Source: Limimaricola variabilis
Lineage (GTDB): Bacteria > Pseudomonadota > Alphaproteobacteria > Rhodobacterales > Rhodobacteraceae
NCBI RefSeq assembly: GCF_014195545.1
Contig: NZ_JACIBX010000001.1
Location: 268,463-332,462, forward strand
Direction: 5' to 3'
DNA: 64,000 nt
The notes below the pieces were generated by a model. The model made no database searches. It saw only the letters and a program-made list of their open reading frames with translations, and had not been told where the DNA came from. The stretch's first letter is position 1, and each line of letters begins with the position of its first letter. Position numbers and translations under genes: made by a program. Shown piece after piece: positions 27,534 through 36,022 of the stretch.

Positions 27534-28818
27534 GCCCGCCGAGTCGCGGGCTGTCGCCCAGATGCAGAGTGCCGCCATGGGCATGCGCGATGTCGGCGAC
27601 GATGGCGAGACCCAGCCCGACGCCGCTGCCGCGGTCCTGGTTGCGTGCCGGGTCGAGCCGGGTGAAGGGCCGCATCGCCTCCTCGCGCTGGTCGGCGGGA
27701 ATGCCAGGGCCGTCATCCTCGACGAGGATCCGCAGGCTGCGCGGCCCGATGATCAGCGACACCTCGCAGCGCGCGCCATAGCGCAAGGCGTTGTTGATCA
27801 GGTTCTCGAGCGCCCGTCGCAGAGCGAGCGGTCGCAGCGGCATCGGCTCGGAACGCCCCTGTCCCGGGCGCAGCGCCACCGCCTGCCCGGCGCGCTGGGC
27901 ATCCTCGACCACCCGCGCCACAAGCGTCTCGGGATCGGTCTGCTCCACCTTCTCGGACGCATCGCCGCGCGCGAATTCGAGGAAGGCGTCGATCAGCCGG
28001 CGCATCTCGTCGACGTCACCAGCCAGCGGCGCGGCCTCCTCCTCCGGCAGCATCGACAGGCCGAGCCGGAGCCGCGTCAGCGGCGTGCGCAAATCGTGGC
28101 TCAGCCCCGACAGCATCAGGCGACGCGCCTGGACCTGCCGCTCGATCCGGTTGCGCATGTCGAGAAAAGCGTTGCCCGCCGCCCGCACCTCCCAGGCGCC
28201 GCCGGCCCGGTAGGGCACGATCCGGCCCTTGCCATAGGCCGAGGCGGCCGCCGCGAGCCGGGTGATCGGCCGCAGCTGGTTGCGCAGGAAGAGATAGGCG
28301 ATCAGCGTGAACAGCGCCCCCAGCACCACGATCATCACCAGAAGCTGGTGCGGGTTGCGGGCCGAGATCCGGCGGCGGTCGAAATTGACCTCGAGCGCCC
28401 CGTGATCTGTGCCGAGCCAGACCCCCACCCGCCGCTTGGCGCCGAGATCGACCACCAGCACCTCGTCGAGCCCGGCGTTCAGCGCCGCCACCACCTGCCG
28501 CCCCGACAGGTCCCAGCGATCCACGCGGTCCTCCTCCGGCGGCGGCGCGAAACGGGTCTCTAGCTCCAGAGCCCGGCCCAGCCGCGCCGCCACGTCGCGG
28601 GCCGCGCCCGGACCGGGTGCGGCGTCAACCGATTCGACCAAGTGGTTGAGTTCGAGCAGCACCGATATTGCCATCTGCCGCGTCACGCCTTCGTAATGGC
28701 GCTGCACGAAGCTGATCGAGATCACCAGCTGCAAGGTGACCACGGGCAGCAGCAGAATCAGCGTCGCGCGCCCTTGCAGGCCGCGCGGCAGCCATCGTTT
28801 CAACCAGTCGAAAGCCAT
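27505..28818 (-). CDS. Sensor histidine kinase (EnvZ-like)
   Basis: A 437-residue inner-membrane kinase. TM1 is at about residues 18-38 and TM2 at 160-178, enclosing a periplasmic sensor loop of about 120 residues; a HAMP segment follows and the phospho-acceptor His241 is in GLSHDLRTPLTRLR. ATP-binding boxes are ENLINNALRYG (N), VEDDGPGIP (G1) and GSGVGLGLAIV (G2). The ATG at 28818 starts right before TM1. No response regulator gene is adjacent, so the partner is elsewhere. The 3' end overlaps a convergent gene by 29 bases. Confidence 0.94.
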   Translation of the reverse strand: MAFDWLKRWLPRGLQGRATLILLLPVVTLQLVISISFVQRHYEGVTRQMAISVLLELNHLVESVDAAPGPGAARDVAARLGRALELETRFAPPPEEDRVDRWDLSGRQVVAALNAGLDEVLVVDLGAKRRVGVWLGTDHGALEVNFDRRRISARNPHQLLVMIVVLGALFTLIAYLFLRNQLRPITRLAAAASAYGKGRIVPYRAGGAWEVRAAGNAFLDMRNRIERQVQARRLMLSGLSHDLRTPLTRLRLGLSMLPEEEAAPLAGDVDEMRRLIDAFLEFARGDASEKVEQTDPETLVARVVEDAQRAGQAVALRPGQGRSEPMPLRPLALRRALENLINNALRYGARCEVSLIIGPRSLRILVEDDGPGIPADQREEAMRPFTRLDPARNQDRGSGVGLGLAIVADIAHAHGGTLHLGDSPRLGGLRAELVLVR

Positions 28819-28854
28819 GGCGCAGGCTAGCCGCGCCGCCGGGAAAGGAAAAGC

Positions 28855-29787
28855 ATGACCGACGCGCCCCTGATCCGCTACGAGCCCGACCTGCTGCGGC
28901 TGCGCGCGCCGAATCCCTCGCCGATGACCGGCCCCGGAACCAACAGCTGGATCCTCGGCGACGACCGGCTCTGCGTGATCGATCCCGGCCCCGACGATCC
29001 GGCGCATCTCGGCGCGCTGTTGGAGGTCATCGCCGGCCGCCCGGTGTCGGCCATTCTCGTCACCCATGCCCATCTCGACCACTCGGCCCTGGCACCGAAG
29101 CTGACGCGGGCCACCGGCGCACCCGTCTGCGGCTTCGGGCCCGCGGATTCGGGGCGCAGTCCGCTGATGCGGTCCCTCGCCCGGGACGGCGTGGGTGGCG
29201 GGGAAGGACTCGACCACGGTTTCCACGTCGACCGGCGGCTGGAGGATGGCACGACCGTGGCCTTCGGCACTGACGAGCTCGTCGCATGGCACATGCCGGG
29301 CCACATGGCCGGGCATATGTGCTTCGGCTGGCGGGACACGGCGTTCTCGGGCGATCTGGTGTTGGGCTGGGCCAGCACGCTGATTTCGCCGCCCGACGGT
29401 GACGTTGCGGCCTTCCGTGCCTCCTGCGCCCGGCTGCGCGACCTGCGCCCGCGCCGGCTCCTGCCCGGCCATGGCGACACGATCGAGAACCCGGCCGCGC
29501 GCATCGACTGGCTCCTCGACCACCGCGCCGCGCGCGAGCGTCAGATCCTCGCGGCGCTCGAACAAGGCGCGCAGACGACCGAGGGGCTGGCCACGACGAT
29601 CTACACCGACACGCCTTCGGCGTTGCTGCCAGCTGCGCGACGCAACATCCTCGCGCACCTGATTGATTTGATGGAGAGAAAGCTCGTGAGGGCCGACGGC
29701 GCACCCCTGCCCGAGGCGCGCTTTGAATTGACGTCGGGAGAGGTAGAATTTTTCTCGGAGAGGCACTGGACACCGCCGAACGGATGA
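28855..29787 (+). CDS. MBL-fold metallohydrolase (LACTB2-like)
   Basis: A 310-residue metallo-beta-lactamase-fold hydrolase. The zinc motif HxHxDH is His71-Ala-His73-Leu-Asp75-His76, with further ligands in MPGHMAGHM and FSGDLVLG, and LLPGHGD. A C-terminal winged-helix-like segment (TTIYTDTPSALLPAARRNILAHLIDL) is typical of the LACTB2/BLACT_WH group, whose members act as nucleases or thioesterases. It diverges from the histidine kinase with 36 bases between starts and is followed by tRNA-Asn. Confidence 0.92.
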   Translation: MTDAPLIRYEPDLLRLRAPNPSPMTGPGTNSWILGDDRLCVIDPGPDDPAHLGALLEVIAGRPVSAILVTHAHLDHSALAPKLTRATGAPVCGFGPADSGRSPLMRSLARDGVGGGEGLDHGFHVDRRLEDGTTVAFGTDELVAWHMPGHMAGHMCFGWRDTAFSGDLVLGWASTLISPPDGDVAAFRASCARLRDLRPRRLLPGHGDTIENPAARIDWLLDHRAARERQILAALEQGAQTTEGLATTIYTDTPSALLPAARRNILAHLIDLMERKLVRADGAPLPEARFELTSGEVEFFSERHWTPPNG

Positions 29788-29806
29788 CTGTATATCGCCC
29801 CCATGT

Positions 29807-29881
29807 TCCGGCGTAGCTCAGCGGTAGAGCAGTTGACTGTTAATCAATTGGTCGTAGGTTCGATCCCTACCGCCGGAGCCA
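29807..29881 (+). tRNA. tRNA-Asn (anticodon GTT)
   Basis: 75-nt cloverleaf: acceptor TCCGGCG / CGCCGGA, anticodon loop CTGTTAA, T-arm GTAGGTTCGATCCCTAC, discriminator G and encoded CCA. It marks the transition from core genes on its left to accessory modules and gene-poor DNA on its right. Confidence 0.97.
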
Positions 29882-29905
29882 AATAATTCCAAGCTACGGC
29901 TTATT

Positions 29906-29943
29906 AAGGGCTTTTTCGACATAGCGTCGAAGAAGCCCTTTTT
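29906..29943 (+). terminator. Terminator of tRNA-Asn
   Basis: 15-bp stem AAGGGCTTTTTCGAC / GTCGAAGAAGCCCTT (29906-29920, 29926-29940) with one G-T pair, a 5-base loop and a T-run of five. Confidence 0.93.
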
Positions 29944-30304
29944 GCTTGCGACTCCTGTCTCGCTGGCTGGCACAGGAGTCAGAGCGCTGCACACCCGTCC
30001 AACCGATCAACCCCACCGCGCGCACCGCCCCTCCGGCTTCCACTTGCGCCGACGCTGGCCCCGGAACTGGTCTGCCGCAGAGATCTGGACCCCACCGAAT
30101 AAATTGTCACTGCACTTTTCGCTTCGGTCGCACCTCCCGGCCGAAGCGAAGGTGGTGGCCTAGAAACCGACGACGGACACTGCTGAGTACCCCCGGCTCG
30201 CATCGGGCGATCCTGGCCAGGGACTCACCCACTCCGAATAGGTGTCACTGGAACGGGGATCGCGGCCCCATCATCGGCCCCATATGAACCTCTTTGGATA
30301 GACG
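29944..30304. other. Gene-free stretch after tRNA-Asn
   Basis: No convincing gene. It contains a 9-bp inverted repeat GACTCCTGT / ACAGGAGTC (29950-29958, 29972-29980), a 7-bp inverted repeat GCTTCGG / CCGAAGC (30121-30127, 30141-30147), and two similar direct segments CCGAATA...TGTCACTG (30095-30112 and 30234-30250). Together with the adjacent transposase remnant this looks like decayed mobile DNA. Confidence 0.5.
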
Positions 30305-30560
30305 CCTCGCTAATTCTAACGCCGGTCTTGAGGCAGCCGCTGTATCAATGACGCTGGGGCTTGGTTCCAGTGCGGCCCCACTTCTGACACCGCTCGCCAC
30401 CGCAGAACGGGCGCTTCTGGTTCAGGTTTGAGCGTGTTGCAATCTTCGTGATCGCTTCGTCTTGCGCCCGAGTTCTTGGATCTTCGCCTGGGCGTCCTCG
30501 ATCTGGGCGGGGCCGAGAGCCTCGAAAGCATCGAGGAACGTTTGGCCACGCGCTTTGCTG
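30305..30560 (-). pseudogene. Decayed N-terminal fragment of an IS1595-like transposase
   Basis: On the minus strand QTFLDAFEALGPAQIEDAQAK and IQELGRKT are followed, after a one-base frameshift near 30460, by ITKIATRSNLNQKRPFCGG, ERCQKWGRTGTKPQRH, a TGA stop and SGCLKT. This matches the N-terminal zinc ribbon region of IS1595-group transposases (CPxCGG...RYRCSGCxKTF). The first Cys of the ribbon is Arg, another is lost beside the stop, and the catalytic DDE part is missing altogether. It is a dead remnant; frames and exact ends are approximate. Confidence 0.65.
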
Positions 30561-30605
30561 AGGGGGTGCGACCGGGCGCTTGGATGCCCGGTCCGCACAT
30601 GAGGA

Positions 30606-31583
30606 TCAGACCTCGATGACCACCTTGCCGATGGCTTGTCCGCTTTGCAGCCGGGCATAGGCATCGCCGACCTGCGTCAATGCGAAAGTTTGTTCGTCCA
30701 GCAGCGGCCTCACCGCACCGGCATCGACCAGTTTGGAAAGCTTCGCGAGGATCTCACCATGAACCTCGCGCCGGACGTCGTGCAGCATAGGCAGCAGCAT
30801 GAAGACGACGTGCAGGGAGAGCCCCTTGAAGTGGGCGGGCGACAGGTCGATTTCCGACAGGGCGACCGTCGTGACCACATGGGCGTTCAACGCCGCCGCC
30901 GCGAAGGAGTTCGTGAGGTTGGCCCCACCGACCGTGTCGAAGACCGCGTCGAAGCCGGTATGGGCCGCGACGTAGTTCTCGATCCTCTCGGCCATGAAGT
31001 CGATGGGTCGGGCCCCGTAACCTTCGATCACCGAAAGCTGGCCGTCGCCGGTGCCCGTCGCGGAAACCTCGGCCCCGAGGTGACGCGCCAGTTGCACGGC
31101 GAGATGCCCGACGCCGCCTGCACCGCCCTGCACGAGCACCTTCTGCCCGGCGTCGACGCCCGCGCGCTCCAGCCCTTCCCAAGCCGTGATGCCCACCAGC
31201 GGCAAGGCAGCGGCCTCGCGCATCGACAGCGTCTTGGGCTTGGGCGCGATCAGCCTGGCGTCGGCGGGGATGAATTCCGCCAGCGCGCCCTGAAGATCGG
31301 CCAACCCGCCGGCGCAGCCATAGACCTCGTCGCCCACGGCATAACCGGTCACGCCTTCACCGACCTCCTCGATGATGCCGGCGAAATCCATGCCCAGCAC
31401 GGCCGGCAGGTCGGGTGACAGGGGCAGGTCCTTGCCCATGGCCTTGATCATCGTGTCGATCGTGTTGACGCTCGTCGCCTTGACCCGGACGAGGACTTGG
31501 CCAGAGGCGGGTTGCGGGCGCGGCATGTCGGCCTCATGGAAGGCCGCCTCGGTGCCGTAGTCGTTCAGGGTCATGGCTTTCAT
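30606..31583 (-). CDS. NADPH:quinone reductase-like zinc-independent dehydrogenase (MDR family)
   Basis: A 325-residue medium-chain dehydrogenase of the quinone-reductase branch. The N-terminal GroES-like domain has VLGMDFAGIIEEVGEGV, and the Rossmann domain has the dinucleotide motif VQGGAGGVGHLAVQLA; structural zinc Cys residues are absent. It probably reduces quinones or enones with NADPH. The start at 31583 is preceded by AGGAG that lies within an inverted repeat. It is the last gene of the minus-strand series downstream of a LysR regulator, 187 bases after the small ORF at 31771. Confidence 0.93.
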   Translation of the reverse strand: MKAMTLNDYGTEAAFHEADMPRPQPASGQVLVRVKATSVNTIDTMIKAMGKDLPLSPDLPAVLGMDFAGIIEEVGEGVTGYAVGDEVYGCAGGLADLQGALAEFIPADARLIAPKPKTLSMREAAALPLVGITAWEGLERAGVDAGQKVLVQGGAGGVGHLAVQLARHLGAEVSATGTGDGQLSVIEGYGARPIDFMAERIENYVAAHTGFDAVFDTVGGANLTNSFAAAALNAHVVTTVALSEIDLSPAHFKGLSLHVVFMLLPMLHDVRREVHGEILAKLSKLVDAGAVRPLLDEQTFALTQVGDAYARLQSGQAIGKVVIEV

Positions 31584-31585
31584 CG

Positions 31586-31622
31586 GTATCTCCTGCCGAG
31601 TGTTGCGTTGGTCAGGAGATAC
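31586..31622 (-). promoter_or_regulatory. Inverted repeat covering the ribosome binding site of the quinone reductase gene
   Basis: Perfect 10-bp arms GTATCTCCTG and CAGGAGATAC (31586-31595, 31613-31622) with a 17-base spacer. In the mRNA the arm nearest the ATG contains the Shine-Dalgarno AGGAG, so pairing would hide it. It may instead be a DNA operator. Confidence 0.5.
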
Positions 31623-31770
31623 GGGAACTGCACTAAGGATATAATCTGCCCAGATCGGAGTTCAGTTTTCGGGAATAGGATATAGTCCTTTTGTTGGCGG
31701 CTCCCCGTTTTCAGCTGCCGCGACCCGTCTGCGCCTGTCTCGCCTTGAGAGTTTTGGGCCCGGCGACCTT

Positions 31771-31881
31771 TCAGAGGCGCAGGACCGGTCGCGCGGCATC
31801 GCGCGCGAGCTTGTGCTGCAGTTCGTAGCGCCTCCACGAGGCCGCGCTCTCCGACCAGGCGTCAAAGGTGCCCGTTGTCAT
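31771..31881 (-). CDS. Small ORF of 36 residues
   Basis: ATG at 31881 preceded by a strong Shine-Dalgarno (GGAGGAG, 5 bases away) and ending at TGA 31771. The product starts MTTGTFDAWSESA and continues SWRRYELQHKLARDAARP, a Trp/Arg-rich amphipathic helix. It starts 19 bases after the SDR gene in the same direction, so it likely belongs to that operon. No family is recognised; coding potential rests on the ribosome site, position and protein-like composition. Confidence 0.6.
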   Translation of the reverse strand: MTTGTFDAWSESAASWRRYELQHKLARDAARPVLRL

Positions 31882-31900
31882 GTCTCCTCCGCCGTGGCGG

Positions 31901-32731
31901 TTAAGGCGACCCTGCGACGATCTTCAAAGTCAAGCTTCCGCCGTGCCCCGCTCCGCCGGTGAGGTCGCGGATCGCGTCCATGACCGCGGCGACTTGGCTC
32001 CTGTCACTTGCCGCCGCGTGGGGCTGCGCGAAACGCCCGCTGTCATTGTCGAAGTAGCGGCCGGTGGCCTCGGCGAACTCGTCCGACAGCGCAGCGCGGC
32101 CTAGGATGTCGGCCCCGATCGATAGGTCGTTGCCCGCCACGCCGAAGCCCTCCTTGACCATTTTCGAGGCCAGCAGGGAGCCGGGGTTCACGGCGATGAA
32201 GGCCGGGCCGTCCGGATGGGCGCGGGCCATCTCCTGCGTCCAGATCGTGATAGCGAGCTTGCTCTGGGCGTAGGCCTGCATGTGATCGAGCGCGTGCCTG
32301 CCGCGCAGGGCGTTCGTATCCACCGGCGCCTGGGCCGCCGAGGACAGGTTCACCACGCGTCCATCCTTCGGGATGATCGGCAGCAGCTGCCGCGTCAGCA
32401 GATAGGGCGCGAGGGTGTTGACGACGAAGCGGGTGTCGAGCCCCTCGGTCGTCCGGGCCTGGGGGGTCTTGAGGACGCCCGCGTTGTTGATCAGCACGTC
32501 GATGCGGTCGTGGCGGCTCTGGATGTCTTCGGCCAACGCCGCGACCTCTACGAGGCGGGACAGGTCGGCGCGGAACGTCTCCGAGGCATCGGCCACCTCC
32601 CGCGCGGCAGCTTCCAGCTTTTCCGCGCTGCGCCCGTGAAGCAGGACGGTGTGGCGCTGCGCGGCCAGCGTCTTCGCGGTCAGCAGGCCGATGCCGTCGG
32701 TGGCGCCGGTGATCAGGATCGTCTTGGCCAT
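31901..32731 (-). CDS. Short-chain dehydrogenase/reductase
   Basis: A 276-residue SDR with the cofactor motif TGATDGIG at residues about 8-15, NNAG, catalytic Ser in LSSAAQ and YAQSK (Tyr and Lys of the YxxxK site), then NPGSL. It resembles WWOX/retinol-dehydrogenase-like bacterial SDRs and should act on a carbonyl or alcohol with NADP(H). It lies 10 bases downstream of the LLM gene and upstream of the small ORF, consistent with one operon. Confidence 0.94.
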   Translation of the reverse strand: MAKTILITGATDGIGLLTAKTLAAQRHTVLLHGRSAEKLEAAAREVADASETFRADLSRLVEVAALAEDIQSRHDRIDVLINNAGVLKTPQARTTEGLDTRFVVNTLAPYLLTRQLLPIIPKDGRVVNLSSAAQAPVDTNALRGRHALDHMQAYAQSKLAITIWTQEMARAHPDGPAFIAVNPGSLLASKMVKEGFGVAGNDLSIGADILGRAALSDEFAEATGRYFDNDSGRFAQPHAAASDRSQVAAVMDAIRDLTGGAGHGGSLTLKIVAGSP

Positions 32732-32741
32732 TGGTGTCTCC

Positions 32742-33710
32742 TCAGCTGTGAAACTCCGGCAGGATCTCGTCCGCCAGTCGACGCATGGTGTCCTCGATAT
32801 CCGCGCCGTTGAACCGCAGGTTCAGGGCGACGTGGTTGATGCCGAGGTCGCGGATCTGCGTCAGGTAGCGCCGCAGGTGTTCCGTTCCCGACCGAAAGCC
32901 GAGATGGATCGGCTGGGGGGACGCGTCCGCTTGCGCGACGAGATCCACGTAGAGGGATTGCATCACCGGCTTGTCGGGCAGACCGGCCTCGGCGATCCGG
33001 CGGCGATACTCGCCGACCACGTGGCCCTGCGTCGCCGCGTCGCGCGGATAGGTCATCCAGCCGTCGCCGTTCCGCGCGACCCAGTCGGGAGATTGCTGGC
33101 TCCCGCCTGTGATCAAGAGCGGCAGGCGGCCGCTCGCGGGCTTGGGCAACATGTCGATCCCGCCCGACAGCGTTCCGTGCGCTGTGTCGCGACACGGGTA
33201 ATCCTCGGCCATCGCCCGGATGTAGTCCAGGCTGTCGCGGAACCTCTCGCCGCGATCCTCGAAGATCATGTTCAGGGCGGGATATTCGTCAGGCCGGTCG
33301 CCGGAGGCGACACCCAGCAGAAGCCGCCCGCCCGAGAGCACATCGGCAGAAGCGGCGGCCTTGGCTACATGGGCCGGGTGGCGCAGTGGCAGGACGATGC
33401 TGGCCACGCCGAGTGCGATATCTCGCGTCGAGGCCGCCAGCGCCCCGAGGTAGACGAAGGGATCGAAGAGCTGCCCGGCATCGCCGAAGGAGGGCACGTT
33501 GAACGGCACGTCCCGCAGCCACAGCGCCGAGAAGCCGAGACTGTCGGCCAGCCGCGCGCGCTCGATGTGACGCGCCATGTCGGGCCCGGCGCCGTGCGGA
33601 TAGGCTTCGAGCGGAACGACCAGCCCGATGCTCATCCGTCCCGGCCTGAAGACGGTGTTGTAGGCGCGGTTCGGGCTCGGGAATGCCGCGGGTCCGGTCT
33701 TGTCCAACAT
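32742..33710 (-). CDS. Luciferase-like (LLM) flavin oxidoreductase
   Basis: A 322-residue TIM-barrel LLM-class oxidoreductase using FMN or F420-type flavin. Typical blocks are ADSLGFSALWLRDVPF near the start, ASIVLPLRHPAHVAKAAAS, GRLLLGVASGDRPDEY and PLLITGGSQQSPDWVA. LLM proteins catalyse oxygenation or reduction of varied substrates; the exact one is unknown. It lies 24 bases after the dehydrogenase gene at 33735-34730, again in the same direction. Confidence 0.93.
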   Translation of the reverse strand: MLDKTGPAAFPSPNRAYNTVFRPGRMSIGLVVPLEAYPHGAGPDMARHIERARLADSLGFSALWLRDVPFNVPSFGDAGQLFDPFVYLGALAASTRDIALGVASIVLPLRHPAHVAKAAASADVLSGGRLLLGVASGDRPDEYPALNMIFEDRGERFRDSLDYIRAMAEDYPCRDTAHGTLSGGIDMLPKPASGRLPLLITGGSQQSPDWVARNGDGWMTYPRDAATQGHVVGEYRRRIAEAGLPDKPVMQSLYVDLVAQADASPQPIHLGFRSGTEHLRRYLTQIRDLGINHVALNLRFNGADIEDTMRRLADEILPEFHS

Positions 33711-33734
33711 CTTCGATCTCCTTGTCGCACAGCC

Positions 33735-34730
33735 TCAGAACCCGCCCAGAACCTGCTTGCCGATCACCCGGCCACTCTCCTGCCGCAGATGCGCGGCGCG
33801 CAAGGTCTCGACGCTTAGCGGGCCCAGCCGCTCGGTCACGGTAGATTGCAGCGCGCCCGCGTCGATCATCTCCGACACGCGGTTGAGCAGCTCCCGCTGG
33901 GCGCCGATATCCTCGGTCCCGAACATCGAGCGGGTGAACATGAACTCCCAGTGGATGCTCAGCGCCTTGGGCTTCGCGGGTTTGATGTCGAGCGTCTCGG
34001 GGTCGTCGATCAGCGCGATCTGGCCGTGCGGTGCGATCAGCTCGATGATCGCGGGCCAGTGCTGATCCGTCGCGGTCAGCGCCGCCACATATCCGGGCGT
34101 CAGGCCCAGCTCGGCCACCTGCGCCGCGAGATCGCCACGATGATCCACCACGTGATCGGCGCCCATTTTGCGCACCCAGTCCCGCGTCTCGGGGCGCGAG
34201 GCGGTCGCGATCACCGTGAGACCGGTCAGCGCCTTGGCGAGCTGGATCAGGATCGACCCCACGCCACCGGCCCCGCCGATGACGAGCAGGGTCTGACCGG
34301 TGCCGCCCCCTTCGGTCAGGCGGAAGGACTCGAACAGCATCTCCCACGCCGTGATCGTGGTCAGCGGCAGGCCGGCGGCTTCGGCGAAATCGAGGCTAGT
34401 GGGCTTGCGCCCGACGATCCGTTCGTCGACCGCGTGAAGCGCTGCATTCGTGCCGGCGCGGGTGACGTCGCCGGCATAGAAGACCTCGTCACCCACCTCG
34501 TAGCCCGCGACCTCGTCGCCGATTTCCACCACGACCCCGGCTGCATCGAAGCCCAAGATCCGCGCGCCGCCCTCGGACTGCACCGCCGCGCGCAGCTTGA
34601 CGTCCACCGGGTTGACCGAGACGCCCTTGACCTCCACCAGCAGGTCGCGTGGCCGAACTTCGGGCCGGTCCGCGTCGAAAATCTCCAGAGTGCCCGCCGC
34701 ACCTGCTGCGCGATAGCCGATCGCCTTCAT
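33735..34730 (-). CDS. Zinc-binding-type alcohol dehydrogenase family protein
   Basis: A 331-residue MDR protein with the N-terminal block [31 protein letters not shown], and the cofactor motif [17 protein letters not shown]. It matches the ADH-family subgroup related to Zn-containing quinone reductases (YhdH/ZADH-like), though classical zinc ligands are not evident. The ATG at 34730 begins the conserved MKAIGYR. It is the first gene of the series read away from the divergent LysR gene. Confidence 0.93.
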   Translation of the reverse strand: MKAIGYRAAGAAGTLEIFDADRPEVRPRDLLVEVKGVSVNPVDVKLRAAVQSEGGARILGFDAAGVVVEIGDEVAGYEVGDEVFYAGDVTRAGTNAALHAVDERIVGRKPTSLDFAEAAGLPLTTITAWEMLFESFRLTEGGGTGQTLLVIGGAGGVGSILIQLAKALTGLTVIATASRPETRDWVRKMGADHVVDHRGDLAAQVAELGLTPGYVAALTATDQHWPAIIELIAPHGQIALIDDPETLDIKPAKPKALSIHWEFMFTRSMFGTEDIGAQRELLNRVSEMIDAGALQSTVTERLGPLSVETLRAAHLRQESGRVIGKQVLGGF

Positions 34731-34766
34731 CTGACATGTCCTCGATGACGTCATTCCGTTGCTCCC

Positions 34767-34836
34767 CAAGATATCTCTTGCGAATTTCTGGGAAACCGGC
34801 AGCTTCCGGATTTGATTATTCGGCTTTGGGATATAA
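34767..34836. promoter_or_regulatory. Divergent promoter with inverted repeat and TATAAT
   Basis: Between the dehydrogenase and LysR genes, CAAGA-N4-TCTTG (34767-34780) is a dyad of the size bound by LysR proteins. A TATAAT hexamer at 34831-34836 lies only 5 bases before the LysR ATG, which would give a leaderless or nearly leaderless transcript if used. Confidence 0.45.
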
Positions 34837-34841
34837 TCGCC

Positions 34842-35747
34842 ATGGACACCGACAACCTGCGTCTCTTCGTGATGGCGGCCGAACGGCTCAATATCTCCGC
34901 CGCAGGGCGCGCGCTGGGCCTCGCCCCCGCGGTCGCAAGCGCGCGTCTCGCCAAGCTGGAGCAGGAGCTCGACGTGGAGCTTCTGCGCCGGACCACCCGC
35001 AAGGTGTCGCTGTCGCTGGAGGGGTCGGATTTCCTGCCCTATGCCCGCGAAATTCTTGCCCAGGCCGATGCGGCCCGGGCTGCCTTGGGCGGCACGGAAG
35101 CAGGTCCGAAGGGCACGCTACGCTTCGCAGCACCCAGCAGCTTCGCGCAGCTGCACATCATGCCGCTGCTGCCCGAGTTCCACGAGCTCTATCCCGATCT
35201 CACCCTTGACCTGCGCCTATCCGACACGCGGTTCGACGCGATCGAGGGCAGCTTCGATCTGGCCCTGCGCAGCGGGCCGCTGAGCGACAGCAGCCTGAAG
35301 GGCCGCAAGCTGGCCGACGACACCCGGGTTCTTTGCGCGTTGCCGGCCTATCTCGAGACGCATGGCACACCGGCCACGCCGGCGGATTTGGCGGGCCACC
35401 AGCTCATCGCCTGGAGCAACCTCGAGCCACGGGAACTGGTGAACGCGGCCGGAGAGAAAGCCCTGCTCGACCCCGCCCGCATGGCCTGCCGAACCATCGT
35501 GGATGACGGCGATGCGCAGCGCGAGGCAACCCTTGCGGGGGCCGGGCTGTCGATGAACTCTCTGTGGAACGTCGCCCATGAACTGGCCGCGGGCCGGCTT
35601 GTCCGGGTTCTGTCAGAGTGGAAAATGAACGACCGCTCCGTGCTCTGGCTGGTCTATCCGCGCACCAACGTGCTGACCCCGAAAACCCGGATCTTCATGG
35701 ACTTCCTGATCGCCCGGCTGTCCGGTCATGCGGGATGGAGCGAGTAA
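34842..35747 (+). CDS. LysR-family regulator
   Basis: A 301-residue LysR protein: winged helix-turn-helix at residues 1-60 ([21 protein letters not shown], then [25 protein letters not shown]), and a periplasmic-binding-protein-like effector domain. The ATG at 34842 starts exactly at the family N-terminus. It is divergent from the dehydrogenase/LLM/SDR operon, the standard LysR arrangement, so it probably controls that operon in response to an electrophile, aldehyde or quinone. Confidence 0.94.
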   Translation: MDTDNLRLFVMAAERLNISAAGRALGLAPAVASARLAKLEQELDVELLRRTTRKVSLSLEGSDFLPYAREILAQADAARAALGGTEAGPKGTLRFAAPSSFAQLHIMPLLPEFHELYPDLTLDLRLSDTRFDAIEGSFDLALRSGPLSDSSLKGRKLADDTRVLCALPAYLETHGTPATPADLAGHQLIAWSNLEPRELVNAAGEKALLDPARMACRTIVDDGDAQREATLAGAGLSMNSLWNVAHELAAGRLVRVLSEWKMNDRSVLWLVYPRTNVLTPKTRIFMDFLIARLSGHAGWSE

Positions 35748-36022
35748 GCGGTCGCCTGTCGCGGGGTCTTGGAAGCCCGGCCGATGAATGCCGCCGCACC
35801 GCCCAGAGAATCGTCATCGGTCGTCTGGCAGCGGCGAATGGTTTTGACAGATCTCGATGGGACCGATACCGAGACCCGATGATCCGTTGCCATCAGACCT
35901 TGAGCTATTACCGCCGTCCCTGACGGCGGCTCGATGATGCGTGACGATCAGAGAAGCCGCCGCCCATGGGCGGCTCGATCGGTTCAGAGGCGTCCGGGCT
36001 TGGTTCCCCAAAGGAGACCGGA

